Assembly (NCBI GenBank): GCA_964399875.1
Contig: CAYNRQ010000050.1
Location: 1 to 7,757, forward strand
Direction: 5' to 3'
DNA length: 7,757 nt
Source: CAYNRQ01 sp964399875
GTDB lineage: Archaea > Aenigmatarchaeota > Aenigmatarchaeia > QMZP01
The position numbers and the translations under genes were made by a program. Position 1 is the first letter of the stretch, and each line of letters opens with the position of its first letter. Positions 1-5,305 of this stretch are shown in pieces. The notes below the pieces were generated by a model, which had not been told where the DNA came from, made no database searches, and was given only the letters and a program-made list of their open reading frames with translations.

Positions 1-50
1 CCAATTGTGTGTGACTGGTGGTAAGGAGCTAATCAATTAACCGTTTGAGA
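1..50 (+). repeat. Dispersed ~50-bp repeat, copy 1 (left part outside window)
   Basis: This stretch aligns to 3796-3844 with about 36 identical positions out of 49 and one gap (hand count). Shared blocks are CCAATTG, GGAGCT, TTAAC and GTTTGAG. Twelve of the 13 substitutions are transitions, and 11 of those have T or A here where the other copy has C or G. The second copy is the right part of a stem-loop; the matching left arm of this copy would lie before the window. It ends eight bases before a TATA box. Function unknown. Confidence 0.55.
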
Positions 51-57
51 GATATGC

Positions 58-65
58 TTTATAAG
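58..65 (+). promoter_or_regulatory. TATA box for the small ORF at 88
   Basis: TTTATAAG is a near-ideal archaeal TATA box. Its centre lies about 26 bases upstream of the ATG at 88, which places the expected transcription start at or next to that ATG and implies a leaderless mRNA. No Shine-Dalgarno sequence precedes the ATG, which agrees. Confidence 0.5.
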
Positions 66-87
66 CTCTTTGGGCCATAAATTAAAC

Positions 88-201
88 ATGAGGAATTCAG
101 TGAAACAGTTCTGGGAGATGATCAGAGATCCCTTGTTCTGGAGGATATTAAAGAAAAATATAAAGGAATGGCTAAAAAAACCCGATTTCTTTGGAACATA
201 A
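88..201 (+). CDS. Possible small leaderless protein, 37 aa
   Basis: The ORF starts at ATG 88 and stops at TAA 199-201. The product is short, basic and tryptophan-rich, with aromatic and hydrophobic residues spaced among lysines (for example FWEMIRDPLFW near residues 8-18 and a Lys-rich stretch at 22-31). This could form an amphipathic helix. I recognise no family. Support is mainly positional: a strong TATA box at 58-65 sits at the right distance for leaderless transcription. Its stop lies one base from the stop of the convergent secreted-protein gene. It could equally be a chance ORF downstream of a promoter for an RNA. Confidence 0.4.
   Translation: MRNSVKQFWEMIRDPLFWRILKKNIKEWLKKPDFFGT
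174..180 (-). terminator. Oligo-T terminator of the secreted-protein gene
   Basis: A run of seven A on the plus strand gives T7 on the minus-strand transcript, 23 bases past the stop codon of the 203-619 gene. Short T runs of this kind are typical archaeal terminators. It lies inside the convergent small ORF. Confidence 0.4.
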
Positions 202-202
202 G

Positions 203-619
203 TCAGATTTCACATTCTGCATCCCCGAATGCCTCTCCGGAAACGTAAACCCCAACACTATCTCTCACATATCCTACAGTGTCTGTTCCAACAGCCACTG
301 TAATCTCTACCTTTTCGTCCTCAAAGTCCTTCAGGTCTAATTTAGTTTTGCAGTACATATATTCTGTACCGTCTGTGTTATTTGCCTCTTTAATTTTACA
401 GCCTCCTATAGGAAGACTAATATCCAATCCATAACCACTTATGGATACTGAGGGGTCATGTAAACCAACACCCTCTGCATAGACAACCAGGGTTGTTTCT
501 GTTCCAACAACAGAACCATCCTCAGGCTGCTGAATCTCTATGTATGGGGTTGGGTTTTTACCGGTTGCATTCAAGGGCAAGGACATCAGCAGTATCACTG
601 CCAATACCAGTGCCTTCAT
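203..619 (-). CDS. Small secreted protein with Ig-like beta character
   Basis: The product has 138 residues. Residues 1-18 form a signal peptide: Lys at position 2, a hydrophobic core ALVLAVILLMSLPL, and a likely cleavage after Ala18. The mature part starts with a stretch (about 27-50, containing QPEDGSVVG and TTLVVYAEG) that resembles the first strands of bacterial or archaeal Ig-like domains, followed by alternating hydrophobic residues consistent with beta strands (for example VEITVAV at 104-110). Three cysteines (74, 90, 136) could allow one disulfide. No catalytic motif, transmembrane anchor or lipobox is visible. The start is well supported: a full GGTGATC Shine-Dalgarno sequence lies two bases upstream of the ATG. 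The role is unknown; a small cell-surface or exported domain is the best inference. Confidence 0.8.
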   Translation of the reverse strand: MKALVLAVILLMSLPLNATGKNPTPYIEIQQPEDGSVVGTETTLVVYAEGVGLHDPSVSISGYGLDISLPIGGCKIKEANNTDGTEYMYCKTKLDLKDFEDEKVEITVAVGTDTVGYVRDSVGVYVSGEAFGDAECEI

Positions 620-621
620 AA

Positions 622-628
622 GATCACC
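622..628 (-). promoter_or_regulatory. Ribosome binding site, full GGTGATC
   Basis: The minus strand reads GGTGATC two bases before the ATG at 619. This is an exact match to the archaeal anti-Shine-Dalgarno complement, fixes the start of the secreted protein, and is one of the signs that the window is archaeal. Confidence 0.7.
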
Positions 629-671
629 TGTTTAGAATTTAGAAAAAACCTTTACATAGCTTCCGATTTTC

Positions 672-687
672 TTCGGTTAAGACCGAA
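672..687. promoter_or_regulatory. Perfect 6-bp palindrome with 4-base loop between divergent genes
   Basis: TTCGGT, loop TAAG, ACCGAA. It lies between the secreted-protein gene (minus) and the broken gene starting near 706 (plus), where an operator or a transcript hairpin would be expected. No regulator family can be assigned. Confidence 0.3.
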
Positions 688-705
688 ACATAAACTAAGA
701 AACAC

Positions 706-1130
706 ATGTTCAGCATATCCGCTGGTCACAGTGTGGTAATAATTGAGAGACCGGAATATTTACAAATCTTAAAAACCAATACAGACAAGGAAAACGAACA
801 GATTTCCCTTTAATTATCTGGATCCAGGAACAATCAAGGAGTACAGGCGCTGTTTCTATAGAGGTTTCCACAAAGCATGCAGAGGAGCGGCAGACTTTCT
901 GTGCGAATATACAAGATATCCATAGCAGGCATACCTGCAGGAATAGCCGAACTAATAGAATGCGTAAAGAATAGAAAACTAAAAAAACAAAACGAAGAGC
1001 TAATGAAGGAGATAGCAAAAATCAAAAAGGAATTCAGAAGAGGTATGGAAGAAATAAAAAACTATAAGGGGAGGATATGGATTTGCTTTCAGAATCACAG
1101 GAAATTGAAGCAAAAAGTAATGCAGCTTGA
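706..1130 (+). pseudogene. Broken gene for an unrecognised protein with C-terminal coiled coil
   Basis: Protein-like reading shifts frame three times. From ATG 706 the text runs as MFSISAGHSVVIIERPEYL. At the A5 run 771-775 it moves to a frame open from 773 to 922, containing DPGTIKEYRR and RGFHKACRGAADFLCEYTRYP in two parts. After a stop at 923-925 the sense moves to the frame of 924-1067 (AGIPAGIAELIECVKNRK, then a Lys/Glu-rich helical stretch NEELMKEIAKIKKEF typical of a coiled coil). At the GGGG run 1068-1071 one added G would join an acidic tail ending at TGA 1128-1130. Read through, it would be about 140 residues. I recognise no family. Only the 924-1067 part is convincing alone; the upstream joins are inference. 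Two breaks are in homopolymers, so sequencing error is possible. Confidence 0.42.
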
Positions 1131-1172
1131 AACAGTGTCCTGCATCCAGAGATATATTTAGCTGTTTTACCA

Positions 1173-2483
1173 TCACTTGAAAATTCTTCCGGTCTCCATG
1201 CCCCAGAAAACAAGGTCAAGCTCTGCTAATGGTATACTGATCTCCTCGGAAAATCGTTTCATTAATTTTTCTATCTTCATATAGCCCTTTTTTGTAAGAA
1301 AGTCAGGGACATCCTCAATCAGTCCCAGCCTTTTAAGGTTTTTTAATATGTGCCTGTCCAGTATAGCAAAATCCCTGCCAAATCCAATGTTCCTTAAGAA
1401 GTGGCTGGCCTCCTTGTATCCAAGGCCTTTTATATTCTTTTTAAGCCACTCCCTTGTTTTTTTCAGGTCCCTGGGATTGATCTTTTCCTTTATCTTAAAC
1501 TTCTTATTCTTCATGAGATCATTCCTTGCTGTAACAACCCTTTCTGATTTTGTTTTAGCAAACCTCACACCCTTCATATATCTTCTGATCCTGCCTGCAG
1601 TTCCTTTATACAGCATTCCGTTTTTTTCCAGTTTGGAGACAGCCCTGTCACAAACAACAGCCTTTGATTGCGGTGTAAACAGGCAAAAGCAAAGCTCAGA
1701 AAAAATCCTCTTCTCAGATTTTTTCCATACATTTTTAAAATGCTCTATTCTTCTCTTAATCTCGGATTTTCTGTTCTTGTAAAAGTTCAAAACCCTTTTC
1801 AGGTATTTCTTGTTGATCATCTTCACCTCATTTATAACAAACATGCCACAATCACCTTTCCATTTTTTTTCAAAATCAGTGATCATTATTTTCTTTTTAT
1901 ACATGGGCCCGTCCAGAATAAACGTTTCGAACTCGCCACCCTCCCCAGCCAGGTGAAAATCATATTTCTTGCTTAGTTTTTTCAATTCCCCAAGAACATC
2001 AAGATCTATTTTCTTTCCGAGCCATTCTTTTCCTAACCCCTCGCAAGCAACAGCTGTTACTATAACCTCAAAACCGGATTTCAAAACCATTCGCCAGTAT
2101 TTTTCAGGCTCTATCCCCCAGAGGGGTGCTATAACCCTTAGTTCCAGACCATTGCAGACCTTGCCTACCCTGCCCATCTGATACTTACTGGCCAGACCAC
2201 CTGCAACAACAGCATCTATCCTTCCCTTGATAGAGTACAAAGCATCCCTCAAATCGTCCAGTTCCTTTTCCTTCACCCCATCTGTATGCCTTGTCACTAC
2301 AGGTATTTTCATTGCTTCCGCCTGCTTCTCCACCCATTTTATGTTCGGATAATGAAACATGTACGACTCCGGGTTTTTGGGAAGCATGGAAACCAGATAT
2401 TTGACATATCTTCCCTTTTTCAGGCTCTCAAAAACAGCAAAATTAGAATCCTTCCCTCCTGAAAAAAGAACAGCAACCTTCAT
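1173..2483 (-). CDS. Fusion of diphthine-ammonia ligase (Dph6) and archaeal 8-oxoguanine DNA glycosylase/AP lyase (Ogg2)
   Basis: The product has 436 residues in one open frame. Residues 1-220 are a Dph6-type N-type ATP pyrophosphatase: PP-loop SGGKDS at 8-13, GGLASKYQ at 95-102, LWGIEPEKYW at 121-130, and EGGEFETF at 181-188. Dph6 performs the ATP-dependent amidation that completes diphthamide on archaeal EF-2. Residues 222-436 match Ogg2 of the Methanocaldococcus jannaschii type: helix-hairpin-helix GLGYKEASHFLRNIG at 353-367 with catalytic Lys357, and ILDRHIL at 374-380 with catalytic Asp376; the tail LAELDLVFWGMETG is typical. Ogg2 excises 8-oxoguanine and cleaves the AP site. Both halves are near family full length with almost no linker. 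The start is supported by GTGAT five bases upstream. An internal Met222 has its own Shine-Dalgarno-like sequence, so a separate Ogg2 may also be made. Domain calls are secure; the functional reason for the fusion is not. Confidence 0.92.
   Translation of the reverse strand: MKVAVLFSGGKDSNFAVFESLKKGRYVKYLVSMLPKNPESYMFHYPNIKWVEKQAEAMKIPVVTRHTDGVKEKELDDLRDALYSIKGRIDAVVAGGLASKYQMGRVGKVCNGLELRVIAPLWGIEPEKYWRMVLKSGFEVIVTAVACEGLGKEWLGKKIDLDVLGELKKLSKKYDFHLAGEGGEFETFILDGPMYKKKIMITDFEKKWKGDCGMFVINEVKMINKKYLKRVLNFYKNRKSEIKRRIEHFKNVWKKSEKRIFSELCFCLFTPQSKAVVCDRAVSKLEKNGMLYKGTAGRIRRYMKGVRFAKTKSERVVTARNDLMKNKKFKIKEKINPRDLKKTREWLKKNIKGLGYKEASHFLRNIGFGRDFAILDRHILKNLKRLGLIEDVPDFLTKKGYMKIEKLMKRFSEEISIPLAELDLVFWGMETGRIFK
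1824..1829 (-). promoter_or_regulatory. Internal Shine-Dalgarno-like site before the Ogg2 domain
   Basis: On the minus strand GAGGTG lies three bases before the ATG encoding Met222 (1818-1820), exactly at the Dph6/Ogg2 border. It encodes Glu-Val of the Dph6 tail. Initiation here would give a 215-residue Ogg2, close to the roughly 207 residues of the M. jannaschii enzyme as I recall it. Spacing is rather short, and purine-rich words occur by chance in such genes. Confidence 0.4.
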
Positions 2484-2488
2484 TTATC

Positions 2489-2493
2489 ATCAC
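2489..2493 (-). promoter_or_regulatory. Shine-Dalgarno of the Dph6-Ogg2 gene
   Basis: The minus strand reads GTGAT five bases before the ATG at 2483, a partial match to GGTGATC. It supports the chosen start. Confidence 0.4.
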
Positions 2494-2514
2494 AATTAAT
2501 ATTTTGTTGTATTA

Positions 2515-2523
2515 CAATAAATA
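2515..2523 (-). promoter_or_regulatory. Possible TATA box of the Dph6-Ogg2 gene
   Basis: The minus strand reads TATTTATTG about 36 bases before the start codon. Transcription would begin near 2492, giving a leader of about 9 bases. The whole spacer is AT-rich, so this is a weak call. Confidence 0.3.
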
Positions 2524-2651
2524 CCCGACTGAAGCTATTGAGATGCAATATGGAACATGAGAGGAAACAAAACTGCTGCGTCAGGCAGAATCTGAAGTAA
2601 GGGCAGGGAAGATAAAACTCTTTCTGGTGTAAAAAGGGAATTTAATGTCTT

Positions 2652-2810
2652 ATGTCTTTTTTCAGCCAGCGCACTAAAACAACTGAAAAAATAGAAAATG
2701 TCCAGAAAAGAATAACACAAGCAATGGAGCGTGTAAGGATAAGGCCAGAAGCTTTTGCAAGGCGTCTTGTGGGAGAACAACATTTCAGGCTCAGAACAGT
2801 GATTACATAG
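2652..2810 (+). CDS. Possible small basic protein, 52 aa
   Basis: The ORF starts at ATG 2652 and ends at TAG 2808-2810. Composition is protein-like: a predicted helical, Arg/Lys/Glu/Gln-rich stretch (TTEKIENVQKRITQAMERV near residues 9-27) followed by a second basic segment (PEAFARRLVGEQ, 32-43). It would lie antisense to the leader side of dph6-ogg2 and convergent with the methyltransferase gene. No clear Shine-Dalgarno or TATA box is found, and I recognise no family. It may be the tail of a decayed gene whose earlier part lies at 2512-2627 in another frame. Confidence 0.3.
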   Translation: MSFFSQRTKTTEKIENVQKRITQAMERVRIRPEAFARRLVGEQHFRLRTVIT

Positions 2811-2850
2811 TATTATTGACATCAAATGATAATGATCATAAAGCATGCAC

Positions 2851-2856
2851 AAAAAA
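2851..2856 (-). terminator. Oligo-T terminator of the methyltransferase gene
   Basis: Six A on the plus strand give T6 on the minus-strand transcript, six bases past the TAA of the gene ending at 2863. This fits archaeal oligo-T termination and separates this gene from dph6-ogg2. Confidence 0.45.
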
Positions 2857-2862
2857 CATGAT

Positions 2863-3648
2863 TTATCTTTTAACCTCAAAGTCTACACAGATCTTGTATG
2901 CTCCGGGGGAATAGGGAAGAACCTTTTTCTGACCCAGAATCTTGAATTTTTTCGAAAGCTTTTTGCATTCCATGCCCACAACCCTTGCAGCTGTTTCAAA
3001 CAGCTTATCACCCAGGCCAATATAATAAAAGTGGATTTTACCTCCAGGCTTTAAGCATTGCAAAGCAATAGGCAAATACTTATAGCCCTCTTTGGGTAAA
3101 GGCATAATAACCCTGTTACATCTCCCATAAAACTTCTTGCATTTATCATTAACATCCCCGAGTATTGGTTCAACCTTGTAACTCAGCCTGTTCATCTTTA
3201 TGTTCTCTTCCATATACCTGACACAATCAGGATTTATTTCCACAGCATAGATCTTCTTTACCCCAGGCTGCTTATGACCTATGGCAACGGCATATGCGCC
3301 AACCCCAGCAAACATTACCAAAACCGTTTCATTGGGTTTTACCTGCTCAGCTATTCTCTGTCTCTCTGTCCCCTCCCTTGGAGAGAAATAACAGCTCTCA
3401 ACATTAACCTTGAATCTGCACCCGTGTTCAGTATGAATTGTTTCAGGCCCGTCGCCCCATATCTTTTTCAATTCCCTCAGCCTTAACTTACCTTTCCTTT
3501 CACTGCTTTTTTTGTAGATTGTTTTAAGATGTTTGTGCTTTTCCTTCAGAAATTTTGCTATATCTTCATCATTGACACCTTCCGGTACATCAGCTATTGC
3601 TATATCTCCTACTATATCAAAACTGCCCAGGATTTCAGCCTTTTTCAT
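2863..3648 (-). CDS. Trm5-family tRNA (guanine37-N1)-methyltransferase, short form lacking domain D1
   Basis: The 261-residue product matches archaeal Trm5. Trm5 transfers methyl from S-adenosylmethionine to N1 of G37 next to the anticodon, preventing frameshifts. Residues 7-75 correspond to domain D2 (GSFDIVGDIAIADVP at 8-22; TIHTEHGCRFKVN at 70-82), then FSPREGTER at 88-96, whose Arg91 aligns with the conserved SPR arginine. The Rossmann domain shows FAGVGAY at 113-119 (SAM loop), AVEINPD at 135-141, GDV at 164-166, and IMPLPKEG at 181-188, the Trm5 equivalent of the NPP-type motif. The M. jannaschii enzyme is about 336 residues and has an N-terminal D1 domain that grips the tRNA elbow; that domain is absent. 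MPLP replaces MNLP, and Val replaces the usual Asp before FAGVG. TYW2-type enzymes of wybutosine synthesis are the main alternative, but the MPLPK motif and C-terminus favour Trm5. No Shine-Dalgarno is visible; likely leaderless. Confidence 0.85.
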   Translation of the reverse strand: MKKAEILGSFDIVGDIAIADVPEGVNDEDIAKFLKEKHKHLKTIYKKSSERKGKLRLRELKKIWGDGPETIHTEHGCRFKVNVESCYFSPREGTERQRIAEQVKPNETVLVMFAGVGAYAVAIGHKQPGVKKIYAVEINPDCVRYMEENIKMNRLSYKVEPILGDVNDKCKKFYGRCNRVIMPLPKEGYKYLPIALQCLKPGGKIHFYYIGLGDKLFETAARVVGMECKKLSKKFKILGQKKVLPYSPGAYKICVDFEVKR

Positions 3649-3668
3649 ACTGTTTTATTGGAACACTG

Positions 3669-3678
3669 TTTAAAATAA
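3669..3678 (-). promoter_or_regulatory. Possible TATA box of the methyltransferase gene
   Basis: The minus strand reads TTATTTTAAA centred about 25 bases before the ATG at 3648. Transcription would start at or near the ATG, in agreement with the missing Shine-Dalgarno sequence. Confidence 0.35.
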
Positions 3679-3708
3679 CTTCAGCTTTATTGCAGTGTTT
3701 CAAATCAG

Positions 3709-3779
3709 AATTCCACCGGCCGATAGACCGGCGGTTTCACCCAGCGAGGCAAACAGCGAACACCAGCCGCGGCGGAATT
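3709..3779. ncRNA. GC-rich foldable island, candidate structured RNA or DNA element
   Basis: The outer arms AATTCC (3709-3714) and GGAATT (3774-3779) are perfectly complementary and continue inward, after one mismatch, with CCG/CGG (3716-3718 with 3770-3772). Inside lie a CCGG/CCGG pair around CGATAGA and a stem GGTTTC (3733-3738) with GAACACC carrying one bulged C. This gives a three-way-junction-like fold. The segment is much richer in G and C than neighbouring spacers. No tRNA, C/D-box or SRP features are visible, and strand cannot be assigned. Confidence 0.33.
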
Positions 3780-3782
3780 GCT

Positions 3783-3843
3783 CTCAAACAATTAACCAAT
3801 TGCATGCGGATGGCGGCGAGGAGCTGGCCAGTTAACGTTTGAG
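3783..3843 (+). repeat. Dispersed repeat, copy 2, forming a long stem-loop
   Basis: The left arm CTCAAAC (3783-3789) pairs with GTTTGAG (3837-3843), and TTAAC (3792-3796) pairs with GTTAA (3831-3835), separated by an AA/C bulge; the loop is about 34 bases and GC-rich. The part from 3796 to 3844 repeats bases 1-50 of the window. It sits between divergent promoters, so it is not a terminator of either gene. It ends 29 bases before the TATA box of the aminopeptidase gene. It could be the end of a small mobile element, a regulatory site, or part of a small RNA together with the adjacent island. Confidence 0.5.
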
Positions 3844-3872
3844 GTCTTTTTGCGCACCGCATTTTCACAACA

Positions 3873-3880
3873 TTTATATG
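3873..3880 (+). promoter_or_regulatory. TATA box of the aminopeptidase gene
   Basis: TTTATATG lies about 36 bases before the ATG at 3913. Transcription would begin near 3903, giving a leader of about ten bases that contains only a weak GTGG. Confidence 0.5.
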
Positions 3881-3912
3881 GAACATAAACCAAAATACAC
3901 TATAGTGGTTTT

Positions 3913-5247
3913 ATGGTTACCCTGAATTATAAAAGACTGGCCAGGCAGATATGCGATTCCCTGCGCATGGGCAGAAAGCCAAACCCAGGCATAAAAAAGG
4001 CAGAAAAAGATTTTGGCAGAAATTTTGTAAAAAAGCTTCTCAAGAAAAAGACTATAAATCCAAAAGCCATGTCCAAGAAAGAACAGGAGAAAATCCAGAA
4101 ACTGATGGACATGAAATACGGACCTCTGGTTTACAAATCCACCTCTGGAAAATTAAAAGTAAAGAAAGAGGTCGGGGAGGTTATGAGCATGTCTTTTGTG
4201 GATGTTGATGAAAGGGTTAAAAAGCTCGCAATGGCTGTCAGAGATGAGGCCTGGAGAAGAGGATGCCATGTTTCTGTAAAAAGCGGCAATGATGCTGATC
4301 TCAGGCTGTATTACAAAACAGTCCCAGAAGACACTTTAACAGAATTTCCACCATTCGTTGAGGCAAGGACAAGCAATATAGACGCTACCCTGTCCATAGG
4401 AGACAGCCAGGACCCTGAATGGAGCAAAGGGTTTGAGAAAAGGATACTGCTGGGAGCGCCAACAGGCCAGAGACTGCATCAGATCATTGACAAAAAAAGA
4501 ATAAGGTGGTGTTTGTTTGGATTTCCTGTTAAGATGAGTAAAAGGAAATACTACCTGGTTCCACCAGAGACATACGAAAGGGTTTATCTTGCAAGCATAA
4601 AGCAGACCTTTAACAAGGAGACTCAGAAACTGTGCAGACACTACTACAACGCCCTGAGGGGCGGAAACAGGGTGCATATCACAGCCAAGGACGGAACAGA
4701 TCTGGCACTCTCTATAAAGAGCAGGCCTGTGCTCATTGCAGACGGTTTGATAGATGATTGGGACATGAAAAGAGGTGATGTGGGCCTGAACATACCTGAT
4801 GGAGAAGCCTTTCTGGCCCCTCTGGAGCACTCGGCAAATGGAAGGATATTCTTTGATTACGTGAATACGCGGGGTTTTGGTTTCATCAGGGGCGGCCTGT
4901 GGGTAACATTCAAGAACGGCAAGGTTGTGGAATACCATGCCAGGGACAAAAAAGAAACCCAGAAATTCACAAAATTCTTGAATGCAAACACAGGAGAAAA
5001 GGACAGGATAGCAGAACTGGGCATAGGAACAAACAAGGCAGCAAGATTTATAGGAACCATTGTTGTGGATGAAAAGATATTCGGTTCAATCCACATAGCA
5101 ATAGGAAACAACACAGGAGCCTACCACGGCAAGAACAAGGCCTCTTCCCATCTGGACATGATAAAAATGATGAGTGGCAGGGGCGGTAATGTCTATGTGG
5201 ATGGCAAACTGATCATGAGGAACGGTCTTCCTGTTGGAAAGACATAA
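3913..5247 (+). CDS. M29-family metallo-aminopeptidase (thermophilic aminopeptidase T type) with N-terminal insertion
   Basis: The product has 444 residues and no signal peptide, so it is cytoplasmic. Family M29 enzymes remove N-terminal residues from peptides using two metal ions. All expected ligands are present: Glu298 in NIPDGEAFLAP, Glu368 in RIAELGIGTN, His394 in GSIHIAIGNN, and His413 and Asp415 in SSHLDMI. VHITAKDGTDLALSI (254-268) is another family block. A typical M29 N-terminal helix appears at 4-19, but then about 60 Lys/Arg-rich residues (roughly 21-83) intervene before the expected GEVMSMSF strand and the helix at 100-117. The usual length is about 370-415, so the insertion explains the excess. 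A GGGGAGG sequence at 4174-4180 lies eight bases before Met93, so an alternative shorter start is conceivable, but it would remove the first helix. purD follows 58 bases downstream on the same strand, without an obvious functional link. Confidence 0.88.
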   Translation: MVTLNYKRLARQICDSLRMGRKPNPGIKKAEKDFGRNFVKKLLKKKTINPKAMSKKEQEKIQKLMDMKYGPLVYKSTSGKLKVKKEVGEVMSMSFVDVDERVKKLAMAVRDEAWRRGCHVSVKSGNDADLRLYYKTVPEDTLTEFPPFVEARTSNIDATLSIGDSQDPEWSKGFEKRILLGAPTGQRLHQIIDKKRIRWCLFGFPVKMSKRKYYLVPPETYERVYLASIKQTFNKETQKLCRHYYNALRGGNRVHITAKDGTDLALSIKSRPVLIADGLIDDWDMKRGDVGLNIPDGEAFLAPLEHSANGRIFFDYVNTRGFGFIRGGLWVTFKNGKVVEYHARDKKETQKFTKFLNANTGEKDRIAELGIGTNKAARFIGTIVVDEKIFGSIHIAIGNNTGAYHGKNKASSHLDMIKMMSGRGGNVYVDGKLIMRNGLPVGKT

Positions 5248-5296
5248 TTCGTTAATCTTAAATTATTTTCTGTCAATAATTAATATTCTAGAACTT

Positions 5297-5300
5297 GGTG
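5297..5300 (+). promoter_or_regulatory. Shine-Dalgarno deciding the purD start
   Basis: GGTG lies five bases before ATG 5306. An upstream in-frame ATG at 5234 would add 24 residues unlike any PurD and overlap the aminopeptidase gene. The family consensus starts at the ATG 5306 with MKVMVVGGGGREHA. Confidence 0.55.
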
Positions 5301-5305
5301 TCTTG

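Larger units (their letters stand above)
2484..2862. other. Spacer with coding-like scraps
   Basis: This 379-base region holds the 5' signals of dph6-ogg2 and the 3' end of the methyltransferase gene. On the plus strand a frame around 2512-2627 reads protein-like on both sides of a TGA (NKYPTEAIEMQYGT, then EETKLLRQAESEVRAGK), ending at TAA. A second frame at 2652-2810 is open and protein-like. Together they could be remnants of one or two small genes. No family recognised. The minus-strand ORF covering the same bases has the Cys/His/Phe-rich composition of an antisense shadow. Confidence 0.35.

Noticed and set aside
710..1018. Minus-strand ORF of 102 codons opposite the broken gene
   Set aside because: Its Cys/Leu/Phe-rich composition is what the reverse of the Lys/Glu-rich plus-strand text would give; no start signals or family features.
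1077..1130. 17-codon ORF with a GGGGAGG site upstream as a separate peptide gene
   Set aside because: It fits better as the acidic tail of the preceding coiled-coil reading frame after a one-base loss in the GGGG run.
2535..2879. Minus-strand ORF of 114 codons rich in Cys, His and Phe, overlapping the methyltransferase 3' end
   Set aside because: It overlaps the end of a real gene, has no domain pattern and no upstream signals; zinc-finger-like spacing is not regular.
1..3844. CRISPR array based on the repeated ~50-bp element
   Set aside because: Only two diverged copies about 3.7 kb apart, with no spacer regularity and no cas genes.
3709..3845. tRNA, C/D-box or SRP RNA in the GC-rich island
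   Set aside because: No T-arm consensus, no C and D boxes at proper spacing, and the length and stems do not match SRP RNA.
4336..4938. Minus-strand ORF of 200 codons inside the aminopeptidase gene
   Set aside because: It is fully antisense to a well-supported gene with all metal ligands; long open antisense frames are common there.
5234..5305. 24-codon N-terminal extension of purD from ATG 5234
   Set aside because: The extension is unlike PurD, overlaps the aminopeptidase gene, and the ATG at 5306 has a GGTG site and matches the family N-terminus.
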